Position numbers and translations under genes: made by a program. DNA of 61,471 nt from Emcibacteraceae bacterium (GTDB taxonomy: Bacteria > Pseudomonadota > Alphaproteobacteria > Sphingomonadales > Emcibacteraceae). Below the pieces are notes generated by a model that saw only the letters and a program-made list of their open reading frames with translations, did no database searches and was not told the origin of the DNA. This document shows positions 33,773-43,253 of the stretch, one piece after another. The first letter of the stretch is position 1, and each line of letters opens with the position of its first letter. Location: the NCBI GenBank assembly GCA_028281625.1, contig JANQJN010000039.1, positions 1 to 61,471 on the forward strand, given 5' to 3'.

Positions 33773-34597
33773 ATGCAACTGATTATCGACGCCCTGCCGC
33801 TCATTCTGATGATGATAGCGACTGGCGTTGTAGGCGGCATTCTCGCGGGCCTACTTGGGGTTGGGGGCGGCATTGTTATTGTGCCGGTACTTGAATTCGC
33901 CCTCGGTTTATTGGGAGTGGATCCGGCAGTCCGCATGCATGTTGCAGTTGCTACATCGCTAGCCACCATTATTCCCACATCAATATCATCTTCCCGTGCC
34001 CATCACTCAAAGGGCGCTGTTGACCTTGAATTGATCAAATCATGGGGACTTGCCATATTGCTCGGCGCCATATTTGGCACTTGGGTCGCCACAAGAGTGG
34101 AGAGCAACGTGCTCGCTGCCGTTTTTGCCTTCATTGCGCTTCTGGTGGCCCTCAAAATGGTACTGCCGCTGCAGGACAAAGTAATCGCAAAAAAAGTTCC
34201 GCGTGGTATCACCGGAGCACCTCTTCCATTTTCAATCGGCACTATTTCCTCCATGATGGGGATTGGTGGTGGGACGCTTAGCGTTCCAATACTTACACTT
34301 CTTTCAAAACCAATTCATCAGGCAGTCGGCACATCAGCCTTGTTTGGCCTTATTATCAGCCTGCCAGCCACAGTTGGCTTTATTCTTGGCGGACAGGGTG
34401 TTCCAACCCTTCCGGTTGGCAGCCTGGGGTATGTCAATGTGATTGGACTACTGATTATATCCCCGGTAACGGTACTATCAGCGCCGCTCGGCGCTAAAAT
34501 CGCCCACTCACTCTCGCAGCGAAACCTTTCAATCGCATTTGGCATGTTTCTTTTTATTGTCGGGATCAGAATGCTTTATAAGGCACTAATTACCTAA
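33773..34597 (+). CDS. TauE/SafE-family membrane permease
   Basis: A 274-residue membrane protein with two halves, each holding a glycine-rich repeat: GVVGGILAGLLGVGGGIVIV and SMMGIGGGTLSVPILTLLSK. TauE/SafE (DUF81) proteins export sulfite, sulfoacetate or other anions. Placed at the end of the island, it could export a halide, sulfite or organic acid, which is only a guess. It converges with the secretion operon. Confidence 0.85.
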   Translation: MQLIIDALPLILMMIATGVVGGILAGLLGVGGGIVIVPVLEFALGLLGVDPAVRMHVAVATSLATIIPTSISSSRAHHSKGAVDLELIKSWGLAILLGAIFGTWVATRVESNVLAAVFAFIALLVALKMVLPLQDKVIAKKVPRGITGAPLPFSIGTISSMMGIGGGTLSVPILTLLSKPIHQAVGTSALFGLIISLPATVGFILGGQGVPTLPVGSLGYVNVIGLLIISPVTVLSAPLGAKIAHSLSQRNLSIAFGMFLFIVGIRMLYKALIT

Positions 34598-34693
34598 CTA
34601 AAAGAATGGACGGTGGTTTTAGTAGCCTCTGGTTGAATTCCAGCAAATACTAATAACGTACTATGTCTGAAAGTAAACTGCTCAAGAGAAGTG

Positions 34694-34731
34694 CAAGCTA
34701 GTCCCCTCGGCGATTGAAGTTAAATAGCTTG
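34694..34731. repeat. Inverted repeat in convergent gap
   Basis: CAAGCTA (34694-34700) and TAGCTTG (34725-34731) form a 7-bp stem with a 24-base loop between the convergent TauE/SafE and gspO genes. There is no T-run on either side, so it is not a typical Rho-independent terminator. It may still be where the transcripts end. Nothing else is seen in 34598-34739. Confidence 0.35.
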
Positions 34732-34739
34732 GGTCGGCA

Positions 34740-35516
34740 TTAATTCAGTATAGATATTATGTGATCCAAATCGCTCAAATTAAAATACAGAATCAAGCAG
34801 CCTGCGAGTGATAAAAAGGGGCCAAAGGCAATTTTTTGCCCCTTGCCTAATAACAAGGCAACGCCCCCAAATATCAACCCGCTGACGGATGCCAAAAGTA
34901 TTATGAGCGGAAGCGCTTGCCATCCCGCCCAAGCGCCAAGCGCTGCGAGCAATTTAAAGTCACCATATCCCATGGCTTCTTTATTACGGGTTACTTTGTA
35001 AAGTTGATACACAAGCCACAGGATGGCGTATCCTCCCACCGCCCCAAACACCGCTGACTTAAGGTCAGTAAAAACTCCACCAGTATTAACGAGCAGCCCG
35101 ATCCAAAGAAGAGGCAAAGTCAGTTTATCTGGTAGAATATAGTGCTTAAAATCAATCACGCTAAGCGCAAGCAAGAATCCCGTGAAGCATGCAAAGTAAA
35201 GAGATTTTAACGAGAGGCCAAATTGAATAAAAATGGCAACAAAAAGGAGCGCAGTGACAAGTTCAATCAAAGGATACACAAGTGAAATTCTGCTATTACA
35301 GGACGCACATCTGCCGCCTAAGACAAAGAAACCGATCAAGGGAATATTGTGCCAGGGTTTAATCGGTGTGCCGCATTTCATGCACTGCGAAGCCGGTGAG
35401 AGCAAGGTCATTTGCTTTTCTGCAGCCAACGGCAATCTATAAACAACCACATTTACAAAGCTACCGATACACAAGCCGGCAAGAAAAGCAAAAAGAATAA
35501 TGATCAGTTGGTCCAC
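34740..35516 (-). CDS. gspO: Prepilin peptidase / N-methyltransferase GspO
   Basis: A 258-residue membrane protein with the prepilin peptidase plan: GSFVNVVVYRLP, the zinc-binding double CxxC (CMKC and CASC), and aspartate-protease motifs (VIDFKHYILPDKLTLP and GYGDFKLLAALGAWAG). It cleaves and methylates the pseudopilins G, H, I, J and K encoded upstream. Last gene of the type II secretion operon. Confidence 0.93.
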   Translation of the reverse strand: MDQLIIILFAFLAGLCIGSFVNVVVYRLPLAAEKQMTLLSPASQCMKCGTPIKPWHNIPLIGFFVLGGRCASCNSRISLVYPLIELVTALLFVAIFIQFGLSLKSLYFACFTGFLLALSVIDFKHYILPDKLTLPLLWIGLLVNTGGVFTDLKSAVFGAVGGYAILWLVYQLYKVTRNKEAMGYGDFKLLAALGAWAGWQALPLIILLASVSGLIFGGVALLLGKGQKIAFGPFLSLAGCLILYFNLSDLDHIISILN

Positions 35517-35524
35517 TGTTTCGA

Positions 35525-35857
35525 TCAGTCTCTAATTTGGATGTAATCGGGAATTTTTATCTTTTGACTGTTAAACCCACCACAAGTTACCGGATCGTGT
35601 AGATGAATGGTGACTTGCTTCTCCCCCATATACGCAGATAACAAAGTGGAATAAAAGAGGTCGGGTTGACCTGCTTCTGAAGGCTTATAATAGAGCCTTG
35701 TATAATCCCCGCATTGCCCGACAGTCGTGTCGAACTTAATCATGACGGTATCACCCCCATTTTGAGCTAACTCAACTATCTTAGCCCAAGTGGTCCATCC
35801 TGCTGCTAATGCATTTGCAGGAACAAGCATTATCATTACTAATATAAATATCTTCAT
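35525..35857 (-). CDS. Small exported two-Cys protein in T2SS operon (member A)
   Basis: A 110-residue protein with a signal peptide (MKIFILVMIMLVPANA, cleavage near LAA-GW). The mature part has two cysteines (GQCGDYTRLYY and VTCGGFNSQKI) around a FYSTLLSAYMGEKQVTIHL segment. The same layout occurs in 36795-37139, 43250-43621 and 44862-45203. GGGGGAAACC precedes the start at 35857; the frame extends upstream to 35992 but that would overlap gspK. Family not recognised. Lies between gspK and gspO. Confidence 0.65.
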   Translation of the reverse strand: MKIFILVMIMLVPANALAAGWTTWAKIVELAQNGGDTVMIKFDTTVGQCGDYTRLYYKPSEAGQPDLFYSTLLSAYMGEKQVTIHLHDPVTCGGFNSQKIKIPDYIQIRD

Positions 35858-35897
35858 GGTTTCCCCCATATTGAGTTTTGGTAAATATTGAAATGCA

Positions 35898-36743
35898 TTA
35901 CAAATGAGCGCATTCCGCGTCTGATCGGGAATATCCGCTCTTCCATTCATAAGTCCAAAACGGTTCGCGAATATTTCCCGTAATTCTAACAACAGCGCGT
36001 TTGCTGATCTTTACTTTATCACTGGCATTCGCTGTTGCTTTAATGGTAAATGCTCTTCCAGAATATGAGCGCAGATTTTGCAGCACAGAATTTCGCCCGG
36101 AGACAAGGCCATTGGTGGAATTTCCAGTCGTTTCAAGCCAGCTTTGACCACCCCATCTTTTCGTATCGGCCCAATTTACAAGCGCGTTCATATCATCGGA
36201 AGCCAGGTTCAAATCAACGCCGTTTCGTTGGCTATAAACAGTTAAGTAAGGCTCTATGCACGGCAGTATCTCGGTTGGAAATCCCTGCAACTCTTTAAGT
36301 TCCATAACCGAATAAAATTTATCGTCACTTAACTGCTTTCGTTTTTGGCGGATCTCATCTTCAATCTGTTGCGCTTTGTTTTCCGCAACCCGATAGTACG
36401 CGAGCAACGCGGAAATAAATATCGGATCCGTCGTGTTTAAGTCAATTTTACCTTCTTCCGGAGTGATCTTTATCGATAGGTCAGATCCTGAAAAATTATA
36501 GCTTCTTTCGCTGACCTCATTGGGAATTTTCTGAACAGCATTCCTGGATGATAATTCGCTTATGACGAAATTGATGCCTGCTTCCGCACTAAGCTCAGCT
36601 TGCGCGACCATCAGGTTATTGCTGGAAAGTCCTCTTTGCGTGCGCCCAATAGAAAGCACCGTGAGCGCCATCACCGATAATATTATCAGCACCCAAAAAA
36701 CGGATATGAGGGCTATGCCCTGCTCTTTTGGTTTTGGCGACAA
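35898..36743 (-). CDS. gspK: T2SS minor pseudopilin GspK
   Basis: A 281-residue protein. The N-terminus has the prepilin-like leader and hydrophobic helix (KEQGIALISVFWVLIILSVM), followed by the large GspK alpha domain (GKIDLNTTDPIFISALLAYY, the helical part with LKELQGFPTEILPCIEPYLT). GspK caps the pseudopilus tip with GspI and GspJ. It is slightly shorter than many homologues. Located two genes downstream of gspD, separated by one small exported protein gene. Confidence 0.88.
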   Translation of the reverse strand: MSPKPKEQGIALISVFWVLIILSVMALTVLSIGRTQRGLSSNNLMVAQAELSAEAGINFVISELSSRNAVQKIPNEVSERSYNFSGSDLSIKITPEEGKIDLNTTDPIFISALLAYYRVAENKAQQIEDEIRQKRKQLSDDKFYSVMELKELQGFPTEILPCIEPYLTVYSQRNGVDLNLASDDMNALVNWADTKRWGGQSWLETTGNSTNGLVSGRNSVLQNLRSYSGRAFTIKATANASDKVKISKRAVVRITGNIREPFWTYEWKSGYSRSDAECAHL

Positions 36744-36794
36744 ATTTGATCCTAACTCGATTGCCCTTAGAATAGTGCCTGAACGTTAGCGTTG

Positions 36795-37139
36795 TCAGCC
36801 ATCAATAGTGACGTAAGTAACTTCACATGCTCCGGTATTGCCAGGCGTGTCTTTCAACCGCAATTGAACTTCTTTATCTGCCATTAATGCTGATAGTAAT
36901 AAGGAATAAATTCTGTCGATGTTGGGGTGTGTCGTTAGTAATCTTACATAGGTCGGGCTGACTGGCACACAGTTATCCAAATTTGTCTCAACGCCGTTAG
37001 TCGAAATATTTATCCAGGAATTCTCAGATACATATAAATTTGTAATCTTTACATCAATGCAGCTTCCTGCATCACAAGCGGCATACGCGCTTGCTGAGAA
37101 AGCACAACACAATATGAACGTGGTTAATATTCTAAGCAT
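36795..37139 (-). CDS. Small exported two-Cys protein in T2SS operon (member B)
   Basis: A 114-residue protein with signal peptide (MLRILTTFILCCAFSASAYA) and mature Cys at DNCVPVSPTYVRL and TGACEVTYVTI. The segment RIYSLLLSALMADKEVQLRL parallels FYSTLLSAYMGEKQVTIHL of member A and IYNSVLLTAYTTGKNIEL of member D. Unlike the other members it has an extra CDAGSC near the mature N-terminus. It lies between gspD and gspK. Function unknown; secreted or periplasmic. Confidence 0.68.
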   Translation of the reverse strand: MLRILTTFILCCAFSASAYAACDAGSCIDVKITNLYVSENSWINISTNGVETNLDNCVPVSPTYVRLLTTHPNIDRIYSLLLSALMADKEVQLRLKDTPGNTGACEVTYVTIDG

Positions 37140-37148
37140 AAATTCCTC

Positions 37149-39215
37149 CTAATTTTCTAAATTGGTATCTTCCATTAAAAATGATTCAGGGAACGGATCG
37201 AGATTTCGAAATTCCTCTTTAAGGCTTTCCATATTTGCTCGCATTTCAATAACATCATTTATGACCCGCGGGGTGAGCAAGATGATCAGCTCAGTACGTC
37301 TTGTGACATTTGACGTGGTACTAAAGGCGGCGCCAAGCACCGGTATGTCCTTGAGTAGCGGAAGTCCGGCATTGCTATAACTTTGGTTTTCACGGATAAG
37401 GCCACCAAGTGCGATCGTCTCGCCGTCCCTTACTGAAACGGTACTTTTAATTTTCCGTTGTTGGATTGTCGGTGAATCTATCCCGGATGAACTGGTCTCC
37501 GCTACTTCACTTACTTCTTGCTCAATCTCAAGAATGATTGTACCCCCCTTGCTTATATGCGGGGTAATACTAAGAATAACGCCAGTATCACGAAACTCGA
37601 CACTGTTGATGACTGGAGCATTCTCTGCTCCCACGCCTTGGGCAGATCTCACAACAACTGGTACCTGGTCACCCACTTGCAATTCACCTGTGTAGTTGTT
37701 TAACACCATCAACTTTGGTGACGAAATCACGTTAACGTCGGTGAGCGAGCTCAGTGTATTAAGTACCGCGCCTTTTTCATTGCTATCGGAATAAACATAA
37801 GAAAACCCAGGAAACACAGGCGATGCTGATCCTGAAGCAGAACTCGAAAAAGTTACTGAGTTTGAACCACTTTCAAAAAACCAATTAACGCCGTATTTAA
37901 GATCGTCGTTGAGGGTTACTTCTGCCAGAGTTGCCTCAATCATAATTTGTCGCGGTAGCGTATCCATTTGCTCCAAAGCCGCCGCAATAACACTATATTC
38001 TTCAGGTGTTGCAAGGATCAAAAGCGAGTTATCTTCGATATTAGGAACTATTCGCAACCTATCGAGCCCTGCACCTCCACCCGAGAACCCACCAGATTGC
38101 ATCTGACCATCACCGCCTGTACTTCCACCCATTTGGCCACCATAAATTTGGTTCAATGAATTGGCGATGTTTTCGGCTTTACCACTGGTTATGGAATAAA
38201 CGTAAATTTTACGACCTTGCGCCTGCCCGCCTCTGTCGAACCTCTCAATCCAGTCACCAACTTTATCAAGATATTCACTGCTGTGAGAAATAACGAGTAA
38301 AGAATTCAATCTGGACATAGGGATCAATTTCACCATTCCTCGAATTGGCGTCGCTGTGTCATTAAAAACAGTGTCTAGCTCTTCTTGGATTGTCTCCGCG
38401 TCTACATTCTCCAACCGAAAGAGCGCAAAACTAACCCCTTTGAGCCAATCCACATCGAAAGTCAGAATAATTTCCTGTAAAGTCGCCAGTTCACCGGCAG
38501 TGCCGGCAAGTACCAATAAGTTTCTTGTGTCATCCACATTTAAAATTGAACCTTCCGGCGCAAATGGATTTAATACCTTTTGCATTTCACTGGGGGTAAT
38601 ATAACTGAGAGCCACAGCCTCCACACCGAAGCCAGGTAAATTTGCGCTGGCTGGCGCAGGCTTTCTAATTGACGTAATTCTTCTCGGTGCCTCCCGTAGC
38701 GGCATTATGTGGTAAATATTGTCTTCCGGCACCATCGCAACATTTATAATCCTGAGTGCCTCTTCCAGCGCCAGTAAAACACTATACCGATCGAGAGAAC
38801 GATTGGATTGCAAGGTGATTTGACCGCTAACGGTTGGGTCTAAAATATACTCAATATTCAACATTTCTCGCAGAACTGCATCAATAACCAGTCTTACGTC
38901 TGTTTCAAGAAAGTTTAGGTCAACGCTACCATCTTCGCTTTGACGGTGAGAGCGTAGCGAACTTTCTCGAATATTAATGAATTCACCAGTTCCTCTAATA
39001 TATTCTGCAGCACTTTCATTATTGGTAGAGACAGCCAAACCATCAGACAGCCTATCATTAATGAGACTATAACTACTTGAATCCTCTATCGTTTGTGCAG
39101 GCGCATTCGCTTGAACACTCTCTTCACCACCATTAAAAGCACAGCCAGCAACCAAACTTCCAAAACAGACGGCGATACCAAGGGGTTTGAATGGGAATCT
39201 ATTGACTAATCTCAT
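37149..39215 (-). CDS. gspD: T2SS outer-membrane secretin GspD
   Basis: A 688-residue secretin with a lipoprotein signal (LVAGC lipobox). The N0 domain (VDLNFLETDVRLVIDAVLRE, about 95-165) and repeated N domains (e.g. LLVISHSSEYLDKVGDWIER) are followed by the secretin core containing VNVISSPKLMVLNNYTGELQ and VPVVVRSAQG and ending in LTPRVI. It forms the outer-membrane channel. Overlaps gspC by ATGA. Confidence 0.93.
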   Translation of the reverse strand: MRLVNRFPFKPLGIAVCFGSLVAGCAFNGGEESVQANAPAQTIEDSSSYSLINDRLSDGLAVSTNNESAAEYIRGTGEFINIRESSLRSHRQSEDGSVDLNFLETDVRLVIDAVLREMLNIEYILDPTVSGQITLQSNRSLDRYSVLLALEEALRIINVAMVPEDNIYHIMPLREAPRRITSIRKPAPASANLPGFGVEAVALSYITPSEMQKVLNPFAPEGSILNVDDTRNLLVLAGTAGELATLQEIILTFDVDWLKGVSFALFRLENVDAETIQEELDTVFNDTATPIRGMVKLIPMSRLNSLLVISHSSEYLDKVGDWIERFDRGGQAQGRKIYVYSITSGKAENIANSLNQIYGGQMGGSTGGDGQMQSGGFSGGGAGLDRLRIVPNIEDNSLLILATPEEYSVIAAALEQMDTLPRQIMIEATLAEVTLNDDLKYGVNWFFESGSNSVTFSSSASGSASPVFPGFSYVYSDSNEKGAVLNTLSSLTDVNVISSPKLMVLNNYTGELQVGDQVPVVVRSAQGVGAENAPVINSVEFRDTGVILSITPHISKGGTIILEIEQEVSEVAETSSSGIDSPTIQQRKIKSTVSVRDGETIALGGLIRENQSYSNAGLPLLKDIPVLGAAFSTTSNVTRRTELIILLTPRVINDVIEMRANMESLKEEFRNLDPFPESFLMEDTNLEN

Positions 39216-39706
39216 TTCTTTATCAGGTGCAGCGTTGACTGCTGCCCTCCTCTACTAATAATTATTGAATTTTTATTAATGGCTAATATTTTCCAGCCTT
39301 CAAATTCTTCGTTTACAGTCAAATTTAAGTCTTTATTTGCGCTGGTATTTTTTATGTAGGCCACACTGCTACCATCTTCATGAAAAACCACGCCTAGCAG
39401 TTTGAACGAACTACTAGGCACTGCTCTTCTTTCTTCTCTCTCTGGTAGCGGAGGTGGCGGCGCCTCAACAGGTACTTCGATTTTTTTTCTGGTTTCATGA
39501 AAAAGTGCTCTATCCAATAGCAAAGTATAATTTACTTCCGGCCGTTCAATAGGAGCATTTACATTCACAGATTGCTCTACTAACGGTGGTTTATTTGCGT
39601 CTGTCTCCGCTGAAACATCCAAAAAAAGTAAAAAATACAGCGCAACGGACAAAATTATCGCGTTAAAGGATAGTAAGGTCAGCACAGGTCTCGACAATTT
39701 AATCAT
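39212..39706 (-). CDS. gspC: T2SS GspC-like inner-membrane protein
   Basis: A 164-residue protein with an N-terminal membrane helix, a Pro-rich linker (VPVEAPPPPLPEREERR) and a homology-region-like domain (FKLLGVVFHEDGSSVAYIKN, ending HLIKK). It lacks the C-terminal PDZ domain found in many GspC proteins, like shorter forms in some bacteria. It links the inner-membrane platform to GspD. ATGA overlaps with gspM and gspD on both sides. Confidence 0.75.
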   Translation of the reverse strand: MIKLSRPVLTLLSFNAIILSVALYFLLFLDVSAETDANKPPLVEQSVNVNAPIERPEVNYTLLLDRALFHETRKKIEVPVEAPPPPLPEREERRAVPSSSFKLLGVVFHEDGSSVAYIKNTSANKDLNLTVNEEFEGWKILAINKNSIIISRGGQQSTLHLIKK

Positions 39707-40284
39707 GTTTCACCACCTGGCAGCATATGCAGTATTCCCATACCAATTATGTCCCATTCCACTTCAAGTATTGGTGGGTTAACTCCGTTTTGTCGCTGGC
39801 TGGTACGAATAGTTATATTATCTAGTTCAATAAGTTGGTTGTGAGCACTTATTTGACTTAATAATTGTGCTAACGCTTCCATACTCATTTGTGCATTCAT
39901 GCGCAGTCCAACGGTATAAATATCATCTTCGTTTGTAATGGAAATTGATCGCATGCTTTCAATTCTTGCACCAACGCGTTCAACCAACCGCCTTACGTCA
40001 CTCTGAACTTGAGCGTTAAGATCAGAATCGCTGTCTCCATAATAAAATGGATCTCTTAGGGGACGATCCTGTATCGCAATTAGTCTTTGCTCTAAGGCCT
40101 CTTTTTGTGCTAACACCCGAGTATAACCTTCGAGCCGATTTTCCAGCATATGTGCTTGTTCAGCTTTTTCGACAAGGTTCGAATAAATGGGCTCAACCAA
40201 TATATTTACAAATGCTAAAATCAACAGGAGCAATATTAAAAGTGCAAGGATTTTTTGATGCATAGGGGACATGAGTTCATTCAT
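39703..40284 (-). CDS. gspM: T2SS platform protein GspM
   Basis: A 193-residue protein with one N-terminal membrane helix (ILALLILLLLILAFVNILV), a coiled-coil stretch (EKAEQAHMLENRLEGYTR) and a ferredoxin-like periplasmic domain. This is the PilO-like GspM pattern, and position after gspL supports it. It binds GspL and stabilises the platform. Confidence 0.8.
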   Translation of the reverse strand: MNELMSPMHQKILALLILLLLILAFVNILVEPIYSNLVEKAEQAHMLENRLEGYTRVLAQKEALEQRLIAIQDRPLRDPFYYGDSDSDLNAQVQSDVRRLVERVGARIESMRSISITNEDDIYTVGLRMNAQMSMEALAQLLSQISAHNQLIELDNITIRTSQRQNGVNPPILEVEWDIIGMGILHMLPGGET

Positions 40285-41377
40285 CGCTAATCTCCCTTAC
40301 CTGGCTTTGCTCGTTAAGGGTCATGGTGACGGTAAATCGCTCCAGGTTCCTACTCTCTCTATCATTTATAAGTTCCGCACTATTGCTAATATTGGAAAAT
40401 AATTTACTTTCATTAAGCGTTTGAATGAGACTGCTTGTATCTGCCGAATTACCGCGCAACCTAATTTGATTTCCACTCTGGCTATATTCGTAAACCCAAC
40501 TATTGTCTGGGAATGAATTTGTTAAAACTTCCAGAATTTGATCTAGATTTGAATTGCTAGTTTTTTCTATCACAAGGCTTTCTTTTCTTTCGTGATCAGA
40601 AATTTGTTTTCTTACTTCCGAAACTTCTGCAACTTGCTGAGCAAGTGCGACCAACCTGGTATTCAAGAACTCGGCTCTGTCATCGAAAAAATTTGCCGCA
40701 GCCCAAACACAAAGAATGGACAATAAAACTGCACTGCCTAACAGAATCCCAAGCAAGGTTTCAGCCTTCTTTCTGTATTTTGCTTCCAAATTAAGAAATC
40801 GGAACGTGCTGTTGTCGGTTTTTTCAGAATTCGCACTTAAGTTTTTTAAACCCAAACCACATTCTTCAAGAACTGTGATAATATTATCTGATATTTTTTT
40901 CTTAACGATACCAACTTGTATGGTTTGGTAATCTTCTGTCTGATCTTCCTGCAATGGATAACAGTCAAAATGAAGGGCACCTGCACTAACGGGGAACAAT
41001 TGTGGCAGCTCAAACTTTACGACATTTTTGTAATTATTCTTAGCCACTTGGGGCACTTCAAATCCGCGCTCTAAAATGAACTCATTAGAAAGAGAGACAT
41101 TGATCAGTCCGCTAAAATTCTGCTTCAAGTGGTCCTTGAATGTCTCGTCATCCAACAATTGGAGTGCGTCACCATCAAATTCTTCTACACTCTTTTCGCC
41201 TTCATTTAATTGAAGTGCGGTTAGGCCATTAGCAGAGAACTCGAGCCAATTTTCAACCTTGGAGCCGGAGAATAGTATCTTAACTTTCTCAGGCACAAGT
41301 GAATAAAGTTGATCTGACCACCACTCATAAAAGTCAGTGCTCAATAACTTTAATTTCTGGAAATACTGAAAATTCAT
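40277..41377 (-). CDS. gspL: T2SS platform protein GspL
   Basis: About 366 residues, with an N-terminal cytoplasmic actin-like domain, one membrane helix (TLLGILLGSAVLLSILCVWA) and a C-terminal periplasmic PilN-like domain after a coiled coil. It connects ATPase GspE to the platform. The ATG at 41377 overlaps the gspJ stop (TGATG). A GTG at 41392 is in frame, but its AGGGG is directly adjacent, which is poor spacing. Confidence 0.82.
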   Translation of the reverse strand: MNFQYFQKLKLLSTDFYEWWSDQLYSLVPEKVKILFSGSKVENWLEFSANGLTALQLNEGEKSVEEFDGDALQLLDDETFKDHLKQNFSGLINVSLSNEFILERGFEVPQVAKNNYKNVVKFELPQLFPVSAGALHFDCYPLQEDQTEDYQTIQVGIVKKKISDNIITVLEECGLGLKNLSANSEKTDNSTFRFLNLEAKYRKKAETLLGILLGSAVLLSILCVWAAANFFDDRAEFLNTRLVALAQQVAEVSEVRKQISDHERKESLVIEKTSNSNLDQILEVLTNSFPDNSWVYEYSQSGNQIRLRGNSADTSSLIQTLNESKLFSNISNSAELINDRESRNLERFTVTMTLNEQSQVREISDE

Positions 41378-42009
41378 CAACGTCTTCGACACCCCCTACT
41401 TACCGGGTCATACCAACAATCAATCGTATGGCTAACATTTGTACTAAGTACGAGTTCCGGCCAAAATTGATCACCGACAATTTGAATTTTGATATGTTTT
41501 GGGAGAACCTCGTCACCTTGCCATGTGGTTTGCCATGGGGGAGCTTCGTCAAATTCTGTTAGGCTATAAAAAAAGTGTACGTCCTCAATATCAGCGACCA
41601 ACACAACGCTGCCACTACTAGGCCTGCTAAAATCGGCGCTTATTGCTGTAGAGCGATCAACTCTTTCCCAATCCAAAATAAAATCTTTGTTTCTTAAATG
41701 GAATTCCAGCTCGTAAAGATCGGGCTGGCCGTCCCTAGTTAAGTTAGCCACCAATACGAGGCTTCTTGCTGTTCCGCGAAAATTGGTGCCATCGGGCGAA
41801 GCGTTGCTGATCACTTTTCGCATAAAACTTTGTATTTGAACTAATTCTTCTGAATTTATAGAGGAATTTACATTTCTTTCTACGGCACTTGCCGAATAAT
41901 AAAGTGTACCGTAAGTAATCATCATCAGCATACCAAGAAGCAACATGGACACGAGGAGTTCCACCAGAGTAAAGCCAGACTGTTGATTTCTTGCACTACT
42001 CTTGATCAT
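41377..42009 (-). CDS. gspJ: T2SS minor pseudopilin GspJ
   Basis: A 210-residue pseudopilin with the leader cleavage site and hydrophobic helix SGFTLVELLVSMLLLGMLMM. GspJ is part of the tip complex with I and K. Start at 42009 gives an ATGA overlap with gspI; an upstream in-frame ATG at 42021 has no better support. Order H-I-J after G fits the usual operon. Confidence 0.88.
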   Translation of the reverse strand: MIKSSARNQQSGFTLVELLVSMLLLGMLMMITYGTLYYSASAVERNVNSSINSEELVQIQSFMRKVISNASPDGTNFRGTARSLVLVANLTRDGQPDLYELEFHLRNKDFILDWERVDRSTAISADFSRPSSGSVVLVADIEDVHFFYSLTEFDEAPPWQTTWQGDEVLPKHIKIQIVGDQFWPELVLSTNVSHTIDCWYDPVSRGCRRR

Positions 42010-42380
42010 CGCGTATTCCAAACGAGTTTTCTTGTTTCAAGTTCGACAATTTTTTGCTCATTCCAACTAACCGCGATATGCACATTTACTAGTTTTGCCG
42101 GATAATCCCCATCATCCAGACCTGTAACGGGTTGTGTGGTTAATACCCAGCTGTATTCTTTGCTTTCACCGACCATTTGCCCCATCGCTCCAATGGGTTC
42201 GGAAAGCTTTGAGCGAGCGATCAAAAGCGCCTCGCTTTCATTTTCGGATTTTATGGATTGCATTGTCCCCAAGGATAACATTTGGTAAATGACCCCAAGC
42301 ATGGTCGATAAAATCACGAACGAGATCAACACCTCGAGCAACGTAAAACCTTTTTGATTATAAAACTTATCGTAACTCAT
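42006..42380 (-). CDS. gspI: T2SS minor pseudopilin GspI
   Basis: A 124-residue pseudopilin with KGFTLLEVLISFVILSTMLG as leader and helix, and the short globular domain typical for GspI (ARSKLSEPIG and LVNVHIAVSW). Overlaps gspH by 14 bp. Confidence 0.88.
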   Translation of the reverse strand: MSYDKFYNQKGFTLLEVLISFVILSTMLGVIYQMLSLGTMQSIKSENESEALLIARSKLSEPIGAMGQMVGESKEYSWVLTTQPVTGLDDGDYPAKLVNVHIAVSWNEQKIVELETRKLVWNTR

Positions 42381-42807
42381 CGCTCACCATGATTCTTCCA
42401 GTTGGCCATTCTGACGCGATGAATTTAGACTGATCTCCTGAATTCAGGGATATTTTGAAATCACTTGACGTACCATCAGGATAAAAATTTATTTGATTTT
42501 CCGGGAAATTGTTAATGTTTGCGAGCAATGTAAGATCCTGGTCTAATAAGACGTTCTTTTCGTTAGAAATATATCCCTGACCATTATCCAGAATCTCGAA
42601 AATCAGAACCTCACCACTTAATATGGCGTTGCTTCTAAGCACCCTCATATCACCAGCAATTTGCTGTAGTGCAGAATTAAGATCGACAGATCTGTTTCCG
42701 CCCGTAAAGCTTGTAGATACAGCGGCATAGCCAACTCCCAGTATCACCAGAACAACCAGGAGCTCCAGTAATGTATAACCAGCATCCCTGTTTCTACGCG
42801 CGCTCAA
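42367..42807 (-). CDS. gspH: T2SS minor pseudopilin GspH
   Basis: A 146-residue pseudopilin with AGYTLLELLVVLVILGVGYA at the N-terminus. The cleavage region carries Gly-Tyr where Gly-Phe is common, as in the GspG encoded next door. C-terminal domain beta-rich (INFYPDGTSSDFKISL), typical of GspH. Two bp separate it from gspG. Confidence 0.86.
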   Translation of the reverse strand: MSARRNRDAGYTLLELLVVLVILGVGYAAVSTSFTGGNRSVDLNSALQQIAGDMRVLRSNAILSGEVLIFEILDNGQGYISNEKNVLLDQDLTLLANINNFPENQINFYPDGTSSDFKISLNSGDQSKFIASEWPTGRIMVSDELR

Positions 42808-42809
42808 TG

Positions 42810-43253
42810 TTACTGCTCCCAGCTGGTAATATCACGGTCTTCGCCTTCGCCGCCGGGCTCACCGTCAGCACCATATGAAAAAACCTCATACTCACGGTTC
42901 TCACCGGGAATTTTATATTGGTAAATTTCCCCCCATGGGTCTGTGATATTCGATACTCTGCTCACATAGGGCCCAAACCAATTATTCACATCAGTTGGCT
43001 TTTCCAGCAGCGCCTGCAATCCCTGTTCCTGGGTCGGATATGTGCCCGCATCAATTTTATAGAAATCAAGCGCTGCAACAATCGCTTCCACCTGAAGATC
43101 GGCGGTACTTCCCTTGGCGCGACCAAGATAATTCATCACCTGTGGTGCCGCGATTCCGGCAATTAGGCCGAGGATCAGTAGCACCACAAGGAGTTCCATC
43201 AGGGTGTAGCCTCGCTGACAATAAAACTCCGTATTACTGTTTCTTCTATTCAT
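42810..43253 (-). CDS. gspG: T2SS major pseudopilin GspG
   Basis: About 147 residues with leader RGYTLMELLVVLLILGLIAG and the GspG signature GTYPTQEQGLQALLEKPTDV and DPWGEIYQYKIPG, including the Ca-binding C-terminal loop (SYGADGEPGGEGEDRDI). It forms the pseudopilus. The ATG at 43253 overlaps the small-protein stop (ATGA), preferred over 43268. Confidence 0.94.
   Translation of the reverse strand: MNRRNSNTEFYCQRGYTLMELLVVLLILGLIAGIAAPQVMNYLGRAKGSTADLQVEAIVAALDFYKIDAGTYPTQEQGLQALLEKPTDVNNWFGPYVSRVSNITDPWGEIYQYKIPGENREYEVFSYGADGEPGGEGEDRDITSWEQ

Noticed and set aside
34694..34731. Attachment site or terminator
   Set aside because: No integrase, tRNA or direct repeat nearby, and no T-run; only a weak inverted repeat.
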